From Nitrosospira sp. (GTDB lineage Bacteria; Pseudomonadota; Gammaproteobacteria; Burkholderiales; Nitrosomonadaceae): a DNA stretch of 6,239 bases. The notes below the pieces were generated by a model, which saw only the letters and a program-made list of their open reading frames with translations, was not told where the DNA came from and did no database searches. The stretch lies in NCBI GenBank assembly GCA_030453055.1, contig JAKDLC010000131.1, positions 1-6,239 on the forward strand, written 5' to 3'. A program made the translations under genes and the position numbers. How positions within the stretch are numbered: position 1 is the first letter of the stretch; every line of letters begins with the position of its first letter. This document shows, in pieces, positions 1 through 6,030 of this stretch.

Positions 1-205
1 CAAAACGGGCGGAGAACAAAGAGTCAGCCGCACCCAGCTGGTCGAGGCGATCAAGCAGAAGCAGGCGCAAAACACCGAGCAGCCGGTGGTGATCGCGGGC
101 GACAAAAATGTGCGTTACGAGGAAGTGATAAACGTGATGGATATCCTGCAACAGCAGCAGGTGAAGAAAGTGGGGCTGCTGGCCCGTCATAATGAGCCAA
201 AATGA
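1..205 (+). CDS. tolR: TolR, biopolymer transport ExbD/TolR family (3' end only)
   Basis: This is the C-terminal part of TolR, about 67 residues in the frame starting at base 2, ending with TGA at 203-205. The rest of the gene lies upstream. TolR is an inner-membrane protein with one membrane segment and a periplasmic domain. With TolQ it forms the proton-driven motor that energises TolA. Visible are the end of the periplasmic domain: a helix (TQLVEAIKQKQ), a strand (PVVIAGDKNVRYEEV) and the terminal helix and strand (VMDILQQQQVKKVGLLAR), a pattern typical of ExbD/TolR. The membrane segment with its key aspartate is outside the window. Placement directly before tolA separates it from ExbD, which would normally sit with exbB/tonB. 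The stop overlaps an ATG (ATGA, 202-205). Confidence 0.92.
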   Translation, partial: KTGGEQRVSRTQLVEAIKQKQAQNTEQPVVIAGDKNVRYEEVINVMDILQQQQVKKVGLLARHNEPK

Positions 206-232
206 GATGGGTCTACCTCATATGAGTCCGCG

Positions 233-1081
233 ATGAGTGCAATGGCATTGCGAGATTCTTCGCGCGTTGAACCGGGATTGGTGCCGGCAGGCGTGTTGGC
301 GGTACTGGTGCATATCATTTTTTTTGCTTTTATGATTTTCGGTCTCAATTGGAAAACCTATCCGCCGGAAGGCATGGTGGTGGATTTATGGAGCAGCCTG
401 CCCCAGCCGGCTCAGCCGGTTATTAAGCCCGCGCCGCCGCCACCGGTATTCCAGCCGGTTCAGCCGTCTGTCGACGCAAAGCCGTTGCCGCCGACGCCAC
501 AGACGCCGGAAGTGCCGCCCCCGGTCAAGCCTGATATCGCACTCAAGGAAAAACCTGAAAAACCTAAGCCGGTGGAAAAAAAGCAGACGATAGAGAAAGA
601 TGAAAAAGAACAGAAAGAGAAAGAGCGGAAAGAAAAAGAACTGAAAGCGCAGAAAGAGAAAGAACTGAACGCGCAGAAAGAAAAAGCACAGAAGGAACAG
701 CAGGCGAGGGTGGCGGCTGAAGTCGAGCAATTGCAGCGGGAACAGCAGGAAGCAAGTAAAAAAGCTCAGGCGCAGGCGGCGGCGCAGTCGCGCCTGGCGA
801 ACGAGATAGACGAATACAAGGCCAAAATCCTGGCTAAAATAAAAAGCCGTATCGTCATACCTCCCGATCTGCCCGGCAACCCGGTCGCGGAATTCGATGT
901 CACGCTGTTGCCGGACGGTGATGTTCTCGACGCGAAGCTGCGCAAAAGCAGCGGGTTCGCCGCTTTTGATAGCGCCGTAGAGCGTGCCATTTTTTTATCC
1001 AAGCCGCTTCCGCTACCGCCCGAACCCGCATTGTTTCCAAAATTCCGCAACTTGAACCTCAAGGTACATTACCGCGAATGA
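233..1081 (+). CDS. tolA: TolA, inner-membrane to periplasm energy transducer of Tol-Pal
   Basis: TolA transmits TolQR motor energy across the periplasm to TolB and Pal. At 282 residues it is shorter than the 421-residue E. coli protein. Visible in order: a short cytoplasmic N-terminus; one membrane helix (about 19-38) with a histidine at 27; a proline-rich linker (about 54-100); a Lys/Glu/Gln-rich stretch predicted as long helix (about 103-190), including an 8-residue tandem repeat; and a C-terminal TonB/TolA-like domain (about 194-282) with LPDGDVLDAKLRKSSG. E. coli TolA uses Ser18 and His22 in its membrane helix to contact TolQR. His27 fits, but the position four residues before it is Ala23. 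ATG 233 is the first start in frame after the tolR stop; ATG 242 is an alternative. Neither has a clear Shine-Dalgarno sequence, and ATG 233 overlaps the stop of a very short ORF. No cysteines are present. Confidence 0.94.
   Translation: MSAMALRDSSRVEPGLVPAGVLAVLVHIIFFAFMIFGLNWKTYPPEGMVVDLWSSLPQPAQPVIKPAPPPPVFQPVQPSVDAKPLPPTPQTPEVPPPVKPDIALKEKPEKPKPVEKKQTIEKDEKEQKEKERKEKELKAQKEKELNAQKEKAQKEQQARVAAEVEQLQREQQEASKKAQAQAAAQSRLANEIDEYKAKILAKIKSRIVIPPDLPGNPVAEFDVTLLPDGDVLDAKLRKSSGFAAFDSAVERAIFLSKPLPLPPEPALFPKFRNLNLKVHYRE
635..682 (+). repeat. 24-bp tandem repeat coding for the TolA helical stretch
   Basis: Two adjacent 24-bp units (635-658 and 659-682) encode KELKAQKE and KELNAQKE, residues 135-150 of TolA, and differ at two bases. 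A degenerate third unit follows (KAQKE, from 683). The surrounding 590-700 is almost all purine on this strand. The repeat is directly visible; that it arose by slippage or duplication is inference. Confidence 0.8.
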
Positions 1082-1082
1082 C

Positions 1083-1091
1083 TGTTATAAT
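1083..1091 (+). promoter_or_regulatory. Candidate extended -10 promoter ahead of tolB
   Basis: TGTTATAAT contains the exact -10 hexamer TATAAT at 1086-1091 with a TG at 1083-1084, the extended -10 form. No good -35 hexamer lies at 16-18 bp: the bases there read GGTACA, and TTGAAC at 1052-1057 is 28 bp away. Initiation near 1098 would leave a leader of roughly 25 nt containing the tolB ribosome-binding site. E. coli has an internal promoter feeding tolB-pal, so one here is reasonable, but one perfect hexamer in an AT-rich gap can be chance. Confidence 0.35.
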
Positions 1092-1106
1092 TCCGTAGAA
1101 TTCCTT

Positions 1107-1111
1107 GAGGG
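1107..1111 (+). promoter_or_regulatory. Probable ribosome-binding site of tolB
   Basis: GAGGG lies 11 nt before ATG 1123. Spacing is a little long but acceptable. It supports ATG 1123 over the in-frame TTG at 1105, which would start 6 residues earlier and has no purine-rich site in front. Confidence 0.5.
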
Positions 1112-1122
1112 TTATTTCTACT

Positions 1123-2421
1123 ATGCAGATTCGCTTGCCCGGATTTTCACCACATGTCTTTGTCTTGTTTCTGTGGTTGATTAGCGCGCCCATCCATGCT
1201 GCGCTCGACATCGAAATTTTTGGCGGTGGCGCAACGCAAATTCCTATCGCTATCGTTCCCTTCGCTGCCGAAGAAAACCTCGATCAAAGTATCACGGCGG
1301 TAATAGCCGCCGATTTGGAGCGCAGCGGCTTGTTCAAACTGATCGATACGGGCGCGCTTACACCGTATGAGCCCACACAAGTCGTTTATCCGGAGTGGAT
1401 CAATCGAGGCGCCGCCGCTCTGGTTGTCGGCAGCACTACACTCCTTCCCGGCGGACAAGTAGCGGTGCGCGTCACGCTGCTGGATGTCGCTAAACAGGCG
1501 CCGCTGGCCAGCTATAATGAGACCGTTTCCGCCGGGCAGTTGCGCGCCGCCGCGCATCGAATAGCGGATTTGATTTATGAAAAGCTGACCGGAGATGTCG
1601 GCGTGTTCAGCACCCGCATCGCCTATGTGGGGAAAGAGGGAAAGAAATATGCACTGCAAGTGGCGGATGCCGACGGCTTCAATGCCCAGTCGGTGATCGA
1701 GTATACCGAGCCGATCATTTCGCCCGCGTGGTCGCCGGACGGGACGCAGCTAGCCTATGTATCCTTCGAGAACAAAAAACCGGTGGTTTACGTACAGACG
1801 CTTGCGACGCGGGCGCGCAAGGCGGTAGGTAATTTCAGAGGGAGCAACAGCGCGCCGGCATGGTCGCCGGACGGAAAGAAGCTGGCGCTGGTGCTGTCTT
1901 TGAAGGGCGGCTCGCAAATCTTTCTGATTAATGCCGATGGCAGCGGCTTGCAAAGGCTGACTCAAAGTTCAGGAATCGATACCGAACCCAGCTTTTCGCC
2001 CGATGGCCAGTCAATTATTTTTACTTCCGACCGGGGCGGCAGTCCACAGATTTATCGTATGCCGGTAACAGGACACGCATCCGGAGCGGCGGAACGCCTT
2101 ACGTTCGAAGGCAGTTATAACGTCAGTCCCGAATACAGCCCGGATGGAAAAAGCTTCACCTTCATCCATCGCAGTGGCGACAGATTCAATGTCGCGATAC
2201 AGGATTTGGCCACGCGTCAGGTGCAGTTGCTCACGGATTCAAAATTCGACGAGTCTCCCAGTTTTGCTCCCAATGGGAGGATAATCTTATATGCCACCGA
2301 GGTAAAGGGTCGTGGTATATTGTCGGCCGTGTTAAGCGATGGCAAAACAAGACAGCAGCTGTCAACGCCAGGCGGCGATGTGCGCGAGCCGGAATGGGGG
2401 CCCTTGCCAAGAGTACAATGA
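1123..2421 (+). CDS. tolB: TolB, periplasmic beta-propeller protein of Tol-Pal
   Basis: TolB is a soluble periplasmic protein that binds Pal through its propeller and TolA through its N-terminus, switching Pal between free and peptidoglycan-bound forms. From ATG 1123 it has 432 residues, the usual family length. A signal peptide (hydrophobic core about 11-20) ends with a likely cleavage after Ala26 (PIHA|ALDIEI). The mature N-terminus LDIEIFGG matches the segment that in E. coli contacts TolA. An N-terminal alpha/beta domain follows (about 38-160), then a C-terminal propeller with repeated SPDG turns at 204-207, 248-251, 292-295 and 339-342, plus a degenerate APNG at 382-385. It lies 41 nt after tolA and 40 nt before pal. 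The stop is ATGA (2418-2421). Identity is secure; only the exact start is open, with TTG 1105 a less likely alternative. Confidence 0.97.
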   Translation: MQIRLPGFSPHVFVLFLWLISAPIHAALDIEIFGGGATQIPIAIVPFAAEENLDQSITAVIAADLERSGLFKLIDTGALTPYEPTQVVYPEWINRGAAALVVGSTTLLPGGQVAVRVTLLDVAKQAPLASYNETVSAGQLRAAAHRIADLIYEKLTGDVGVFSTRIAYVGKEGKKYALQVADADGFNAQSVIEYTEPIISPAWSPDGTQLAYVSFENKKPVVYVQTLATRARKAVGNFRGSNSAPAWSPDGKKLALVLSLKGGSQIFLINADGSGLQRLTQSSGIDTEPSFSPDGQSIIFTSDRGGSPQIYRMPVTGHASGAAERLTFEGSYNVSPEYSPDGKSFTFIHRSGDRFNVAIQDLATRQVQLLTDSKFDESPSFAPNGRIILYATEVKGRGILSAVLSDGKTRQQLSTPGGDVREPEWGPLPRVQ

Positions 2422-2449
2422 TGGAATCCCGGTATTCCCAGCTAACTTT

Positions 2450-2455
2450 AAAGGA
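2450..2455 (+). promoter_or_regulatory. Ribosome-binding site fixing the pal start
   Basis: AAAGGA lies 6 nt before ATG 2462, close to ideal. The pal frame stays open upstream into tolB with an ATG at 2339. This site and the lipoprotein signal right after ATG 2462 show that the upstream extension is not real. Confidence 0.75.
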
Positions 2456-2461
2456 ATGAAC

Positions 2462-2977
2462 ATGAAAAAAATATGTGGCGTGCTATTGATCGGTTTGTTG
2501 TCGGCATGCGCCAGCCAGACTCCGCAACCTTCCGCCGAGGTGGAGGATAAGTCCATCGGCGCCAAACCGGCGGAAAGTGCCGCCCCCGCCGCGCGGGAAG
2601 CGGCGCCCACCCTCAACCCTCTCACCGATCCGAACAGCGTCCTGTCCAGGCGCAGCGTTTATTTTGATTTCGACAGTTACGTGGTGAAGGATGAATATCG
2701 GTCCCTGGTGCAGGCGCACGCCCATTATCTGCGCGACCATCCAAATGCCAGAGTGCTGTTGCAGGGCAATGCGGACGAACGTGGCAGCCGGGAGTACAAT
2801 CTTGCGCTGGGTCAGCGCCGGGCCGACGCCGTCAAGCACGCCATGACGCTGTCAGGCGCCAGGGAGTCCCAGATCGAGTCCGTCAGCCTGGGCGAAGAGA
2901 AACCGCGGGGAATGGGTCATGACGAGTCCGCTTGGGCCGAGAACCGTCGCGTGGATATCCGTTATCCGGGTGAGTGA
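2462..2977 (+). CDS. pal: Pal, peptidoglycan-associated outer-membrane lipoprotein
   Basis: Pal is a lipoprotein held in the outer membrane by its acylated cysteine; its OmpA-like domain binds peptidoglycan or, alternatively, TolB. The 171-residue product starts with a short lipoprotein signal (MKKICGVLLIGLLSAC). The lipobox is LSAC with Cys16 as lipidated residue, and Ala17 after it is compatible with outer-membrane sorting. A low-complexity Ala/Pro/Glu tether spans about 20-55. The OmpA-like domain (about 60-171) shows VYFDFDS, NADERGSREYN and ENRRVDI. Asp105 and Arg120 have the 15-residue spacing of the pair that holds diaminopimelate in OmpA-type domains. The stop overlaps the GTG of the next gene (GTGA, 2974-2977). 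Family assignment and start are both well supported. Confidence 0.97.
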   Translation: MKKICGVLLIGLLSACASQTPQPSAEVEDKSIGAKPAESAAPAAREAAPTLNPLTDPNSVLSRRSVYFDFDSYVVKDEYRSLVQAHAHYLRDHPNARVLLQGNADERGSREYNLALGQRRADAVKHAMTLSGARESQIESVSLGEEKPRGMGHDESAWAENRRVDIRYPGE

Positions 2978-3861
2978 CGGTGAGGTTGCGCGCTTTTTGG
3001 TTATTGTTCCTGATCGGGTGCCATTCAAGTCACGCCGGAATGTTCGACGACCAGGAGGCGCGCAAGCAGATCGCGGCACAGCAGGCATCGATCGGAGACT
3101 TGCGCAGTCAAGGGCAGGCGCTGGAAACGCGAATCGTCAAACTGGAAGAGCTCCTCAACAATCAGCCGATGCTGGATCTCCATAATCAGATGGAGGCCCT
3201 CAGGCTCGATCTGAACAAATTGCAGGGTCAAATCGAAGTGCTCGTCAATGAGAACGAGTTGACGCAGAAGCGGCAGAAGGATTTTTACATCGATCTGGAT
3301 AACCGGTTAAGGCGGCTCGAACAGCCCGGCGAGCCCGCCGCCTCTGAATCTCCCGCTTCTGCAACCATGGCTGACGCCGTACCGAAATCAAATGGGGAGG
3401 TTACCGCCAGGCCGGAATCGAATGTGGAGGCGCCGACCAGGGTTGTCGCTGTAATCCCGTCGGCCGCAGGCGTTGCGCCAGCAGACACGGCGGAGAGCCA
3501 GGATTACGAGGCGGCCTACAATTTGTTCAAGACCGCCAAGTATTACGACGCCATTTCCCGGCTCAAGAAGTTTCTCAAAAGCTATCCTGCATCCAGTCTC
3601 GCACCGAGCGCCCACTACTGGATCGGTAATTCCTATTACGCGCTGCGTGATTTCAAGAACGCCATCGACGCTCAGGAAAAGCTGATCAGTGCTTTTCCCG
3701 ACAGCGCGAAGGCGCCCGATGCAATGCTCAACATTGCCAGCAGCCAGCAGGAAATGCATAAAAAGCCAGCTGCCAAAAAAACCCTGGAAAGTCTTCTGGT
3801 CAAATATCCCGGCAGCGAAGCGGCGGAAAAAGCCAAGCGGCGGCTGGCCAGTAACAAGTAG
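2974..3861 (+). CDS. cpoB: CpoB (YbgF), Tol-Pal associated coiled-coil/TPR protein
   Basis: CpoB in E. coli is a periplasmic TolA partner that adjusts PBP1B activity at the septum and couples peptidoglycan synthesis to outer-membrane constriction. The 295-residue product has an N-terminal signal, a heptad-like coiled coil (about 25-116, LEELLNN...LRLDLNKL), a low-complexity Ala/Pro/Ser/Thr linker (about 117-174), and three TPR-like repeats (about 177-284) opening with YEAAYNLFKTAKYYDAI. The end is AKRRLASNK. GTG 2974 overlaps the pal stop by 4 nt, so translation is probably coupled; GTG 2980 is possible too. The signal is ambiguous: SHA|GMFDD suits signal peptidase I, while LIGC at 13-16 is a formal lipobox. 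Known family members are soluble, so cleavage after Ala21 is preferred. An 88-nt gap to queE follows, with no convincing terminator. Confidence 0.94.
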   Translation: MTVRLRAFWLLFLIGCHSSHAGMFDDQEARKQIAAQQASIGDLRSQGQALETRIVKLEELLNNQPMLDLHNQMEALRLDLNKLQGQIEVLVNENELTQKRQKDFYIDLDNRLRRLEQPGEPAASESPASATMADAVPKSNGEVTARPESNVEAPTRVVAVIPSAAGVAPADTAESQDYEAAYNLFKTAKYYDAISRLKKFLKSYPASSLAPSAHYWIGNSYYALRDFKNAIDAQEKLISAFPDSAKAPDAMLNIASSQQEMHKKPAAKKTLESLLVKYPGSEAAEKAKRRLASNK

Positions 3862-3949
3862 GCGGTCTAGCTTTTTATCGCCGCCCTGGTTCCAGGATAT
3901 GTTCCGTCCAGCATTCCCTCCCATTTCCCTGGTAAATGACGTCAGTCAA

Positions 3950-4600
3950 ATGTCCGATGCGGGAAATTTGCGCATCACCGAAATTTTTTTTTCTCTGCAG
4001 GGGGAAACCAGCCGTGCCGGACTGCCCACGGTATTTGTGCGCCTCACAGGATGCCCCCTGCGTTGCGGTTATTGCGATACCGAATACGCTTTCCACGGTG
4101 GCAAAAGCCTGTCAATTTCCACCATTCTGACGGAGGTTGCGAACTATGCGCCTCGCTATGTCACTGTCACCGGCGGCGAACCACTGGCGCAGAAGGGATG
4201 CCTGACATTGCTCAAGTCATTGTGCGATGCCGGCTATTCCGTTTCGCTCGAAACCGGCGGCGCACTGGATGTATCGAAAGTGGACGTGCGTGTTTCGAAA
4301 ATTCTGGACATAAAAACTCCCGGTTCAGGCGAAGCGGCAAAAAACCGCTGGTCCAATCTCAGCCATCTTACGCACCACGATGAATTGAAGTTTGTGCTGT
4401 GCGATGAAGCAGATTATCAGTGGGCGGTTGAAGCCATGCGCGAGCGTCGACTGAATCATATCTGCCCGGTGTTGTTTTCCCCGGTTCATGACACGCTTGA
4501 CCCCGCGACGCTCGCCGCATGGGTGCTGCGCGATCGCCTGCCGGTGCGGGTGCAGGTCCAGCTACACAAGCTGCTATGGGGTGAGGGACCGGGGCGATGA
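3950..4600 (+). CDS. queE: QueE, 7-carboxy-7-deazaguanine synthase (radical SAM)
   Basis: QueE converts 6-carboxy-5,6,7,8-tetrahydropterin to 7-carboxy-7-deazaguanine using S-adenosylmethionine and a [4Fe-4S] cluster, in the cytoplasmic route to preQ0 and queuosine. From ATG 3950 it has 216 residues, normal for the family. The opening [20 protein letters not shown] is characteristic. The cluster cysteines are Cys35, Cys39 and Cys42 in [10 protein letters not shown] (Cx3Cx2C), and the SAM-contacting GGEP is at 75-78. The C-terminus VQLHKLLWG is also family-like. The start is the weak point: no Shine-Dalgarno sequence precedes ATG 3950. An in-frame ATG at 3899 would add 17 residues (MFRPAFPPI...), but its AGGA is only 1 nt away, and the family usually begins just before LRI. 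Codons 11-15 contain a run of nine T (3984-3992). The next gene, queC, belongs to the same pathway. Confidence 0.95.
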   Translation: MSDAGNLRITEIFFSLQGETSRAGLPTVFVRLTGCPLRCGYCDTEYAFHGGKSLSISTILTEVANYAPRYVTVTGGEPLAQKGCLTLLKSLCDAGYSVSLETGGALDVSKVDVRVSKILDIKTPGSGEAAKNRWSNLSHLTHHDELKFVLCDEADYQWAVEAMRERRLNHICPVLFSPVHDTLDPATLAAWVLRDRLPVRVQVQLHKLLWGEGPGR

Positions 4601-4640
4601 GGCCGGTGGGAATGCGTCCCGAATTTTTTCTCCGGGTCGC

Positions 4641-5315
4641 ATGGTGAAGGCGGTGGTGCTTTTATCGGGTGGGTTGGATTCCGCCACTACGCTCGCCGTG
4701 GCCCGCAGCAGCGGATACGAGTGCTACGCTTTGAGCGTCGATTATGGACAGCGCCACGGATCGGAACTCGCGGCTGCAAAAAAATTGACGCAATCCATTG
4801 GAGTTGGTGAGCACAAGACCATTAAAGTTGATCTGAGCGTGTTCGGTGGGTCGGCGCTCACTGATAAATTCATCGCCGTACCGGCCGAAGGGGCTGCGGC
4901 GGGCATTCCCGTTACTTATGTGCCGGCGCGTAATACCATCATGTTATCGCTCGCACTGGCCTGGGCCGAGGTTCTCGACAGCCGCGATATTTTTCTGGGC
5001 GTCAATGTGGTGGACTATTCCGGTTACCCGGATTGCCGGCCTGAATACATCGCGGCATTCGAAGAAATGGCGAATCTGGCTACCAAAGCGGCGATCGAAG
5101 GCGCTAAGCTGAGTATCCATGCACCGCTTATCCACCTGTCCAAGGCTGAAATCATCCGGCAGGGAATTTTGCTCGGCGTGGACTACAGCCTGACGGTGTC
5201 GTGTTATCAGGCGGACGAAGCAGGACTGGCTTGCGGTGTGTGCGATTCGTGCCGATTACGCCGGGCGGGGTTTGAGTTGGCGGGCGTGCCCGATGTGACA
5301 CGGTATCAATGCTAG
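4641..5315 (+). CDS. queC: QueC, 7-cyano-7-deazaguanine (preQ0) synthase
   Basis: QueC converts 7-carboxy-7-deazaguanine, the QueE product, to preQ0 in an ATP-dependent reaction with ammonia. The 224-residue length is typical. Visible are the PP-loop ATP motif SGGLDS at 9-14 at the very N-terminus, the VDYGQRH segment at 33-39, and [10 protein letters not shown] at 93-102. A C-terminal zinc site is formed by Cys188, Cys198, Cys201 and Cys204 (Cx9Cx2Cx2C). ATG 4641 puts the SGGLDS loop at the expected distance from the N-terminus; the frame stays open upstream, but that part is queE read in another frame. No strong ribosome-binding site is seen. A 16-codon ORF starts at the queE stop and ends 7 nt inside queC, so reinitiation is possible. 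QueD, needed before QueE, is not in this window. Confidence 0.97.
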   Translation: MVKAVVLLSGGLDSATTLAVARSSGYECYALSVDYGQRHGSELAAAKKLTQSIGVGEHKTIKVDLSVFGGSALTDKFIAVPAEGAAAGIPVTYVPARNTIMLSLALAWAEVLDSRDIFLGVNVVDYSGYPDCRPEYIAAFEEMANLATKAAIEGAKLSIHAPLIHLSKAEIIRQGILLGVDYSLTVSCYQADEAGLACGVCDSCRLRRAGFELAGVPDVTRYQC

Positions 5316-5331
5316 GCTTATCCCATCGCGC

Positions 5332-6030
5332 ATGATCCCCTGGCTTACTCCTGAATCGCCTTTCCCTCCGTTGAACACCGCGCTGACCACGCCCAACGGC
5401 CTGCTTGCCGCCGGCGGCGATCTTTCGCCACAACGTCTGATCGAAGCTTATCGCCGCGGAATTTTCCCCTGGTTCAACGAGGGCGAGCCTATTCTCTGGT
5501 GGAGTCCCGATCCGCGCATGGTGCTGTTTCCAAGTGAGCTCAAAATTTCACGATCGCTAAGCAAAGCGCTGAAGAAAGGCAACTACGAAATTCGCGTTGA
5601 CAGCGCTTTCAGCCAGGTCGTGCAGGACTGCGCCAAGCCTCGCAAGGGGCGTTCCGGTACCTGGATTCATGCAGAGATGATTTCAGCCTACGTTGCGTTG
5701 CACGAAATGGGTTTCGCCCATTCCGTTGAAGTTTGGACAGACAGCGAATTAATGGGGGGTTTGTACGGCGTTGCCCAGGGCCGAATGTTTTTTGGTGAAT
5801 CAATGTTTTCCCGCGTCCCCGATGCTTCCAAAATCGCATTCGTGCACCTGATAAAACAACTGGAGCGCCGGGGCTTCCGCATGATCGACTGCCAGATGAA
5901 AACCGCCCATCTCGCTTCCCTTGGCGGGCGGGAAATTCCCCGTAAGGAATTTAGTCAAATATTGAAAGAATTGGTAAACTACCCTGATCGAACTGAAAAA
6001 TGGTGTTTCGATCATGAGCCAATTGAATGA
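5332..6030 (+). CDS. aat: Aat, leucyl/phenylalanyl-tRNA-protein transferase
   Basis: Aat moves leucine or phenylalanine from aminoacyl-tRNA to N-terminal Lys or Arg of proteins, creating an N-degron recognised by ClpS and degraded by ClpAP in the cytoplasm. The 232-residue product matches the 234 of E. coli. Visible are [12 protein letters not shown] near the N-terminus, GIFPWF (43-48), WWSPDPR (56-62), GTWI (109-112), MGGLYG (141-146) and FFGESMFS (153-160). Glu156, Asp186 and Gln188 (IDCQ) have the same numbers as the active-site residues reported for E. coli Aat, so the enzyme should be active. ATG 5332 is 16 nt after queC with no visible Shine-Dalgarno sequence; it overlaps the stop of an 8-codon ORF starting inside the end of queC. 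The 3' end overlaps bpt by 17 nt. Confidence 0.97.
   Translation: MIPWLTPESPFPPLNTALTTPNGLLAAGGDLSPQRLIEAYRRGIFPWFNEGEPILWWSPDPRMVLFPSELKISRSLSKALKKGNYEIRVDSAFSQVVQDCAKPRKGRSGTWIHAEMISAYVALHEMGFAHSVEVWTDSELMGGLYGVAQGRMFFGESMFSRVPDASKIAFVHLIKQLERRGFRMIDCQMKTAHLASLGGREIPRKEFSQILKELVNYPDRTEKWCFDHEPIE

Noticed and set aside
207..221. ATGGGT / ACC(T)CAT inverted repeat between tolR and tolA
   Set aside because: The loop would be two bases with a bulge, which is not a stable hairpin.
386..730. Minus-strand ORF of 114 codons rich in Phe, Leu and Arg inside tolA
   Set aside because: It is the complement of the Lys/Glu and Pro-rich tolA coding tract, with low-complexity composition and no family resemblance. 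The + strand gene explains the open frame.
2423..2438. GGAAT / ATTCC hairpin just after the tolB stop
   Set aside because: It has only five base pairs, three of them A-T, and no T-run follows. It is too weak to call a processing site or terminator.
2339..2461. Possible 41-codon N-terminal extension of Pal starting at ATG 2339
   Set aside because: It overlaps tolB in another frame. ATG 2462 has a well-spaced AAAGGA and is followed immediately by a lipoprotein signal.
2919..3185. 88-codon + strand ORF across the pal-cpoB junction, and similar ones at 3473-3685 and 4051-4383
   Set aside because: They lie in alternative frames of pal, cpoB and queE, show Arg/Pro-rich off-frame composition and have no ribosome-binding sites.
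3861..3885. GGCGG / CCGCC inverted repeat with TTTTT, considered as a terminator after cpoB
   Set aside because: The T-run is in the 15-nt loop rather than after the stem, so it does not have terminator geometry.
3862..3949. preQ1 riboswitch ahead of queE
   Set aside because: I see no hairpin followed by the A-rich tail that pairs back into its loop, and the downstream genes make preQ0 in an operon continuing from cpoB.
4488..4640. Possible N-terminal extension of QueC starting at ATG 4488
   Set aside because: It is queE sequence in another frame. QueC family members begin just before the SGGLDS loop, as with ATG 4641.
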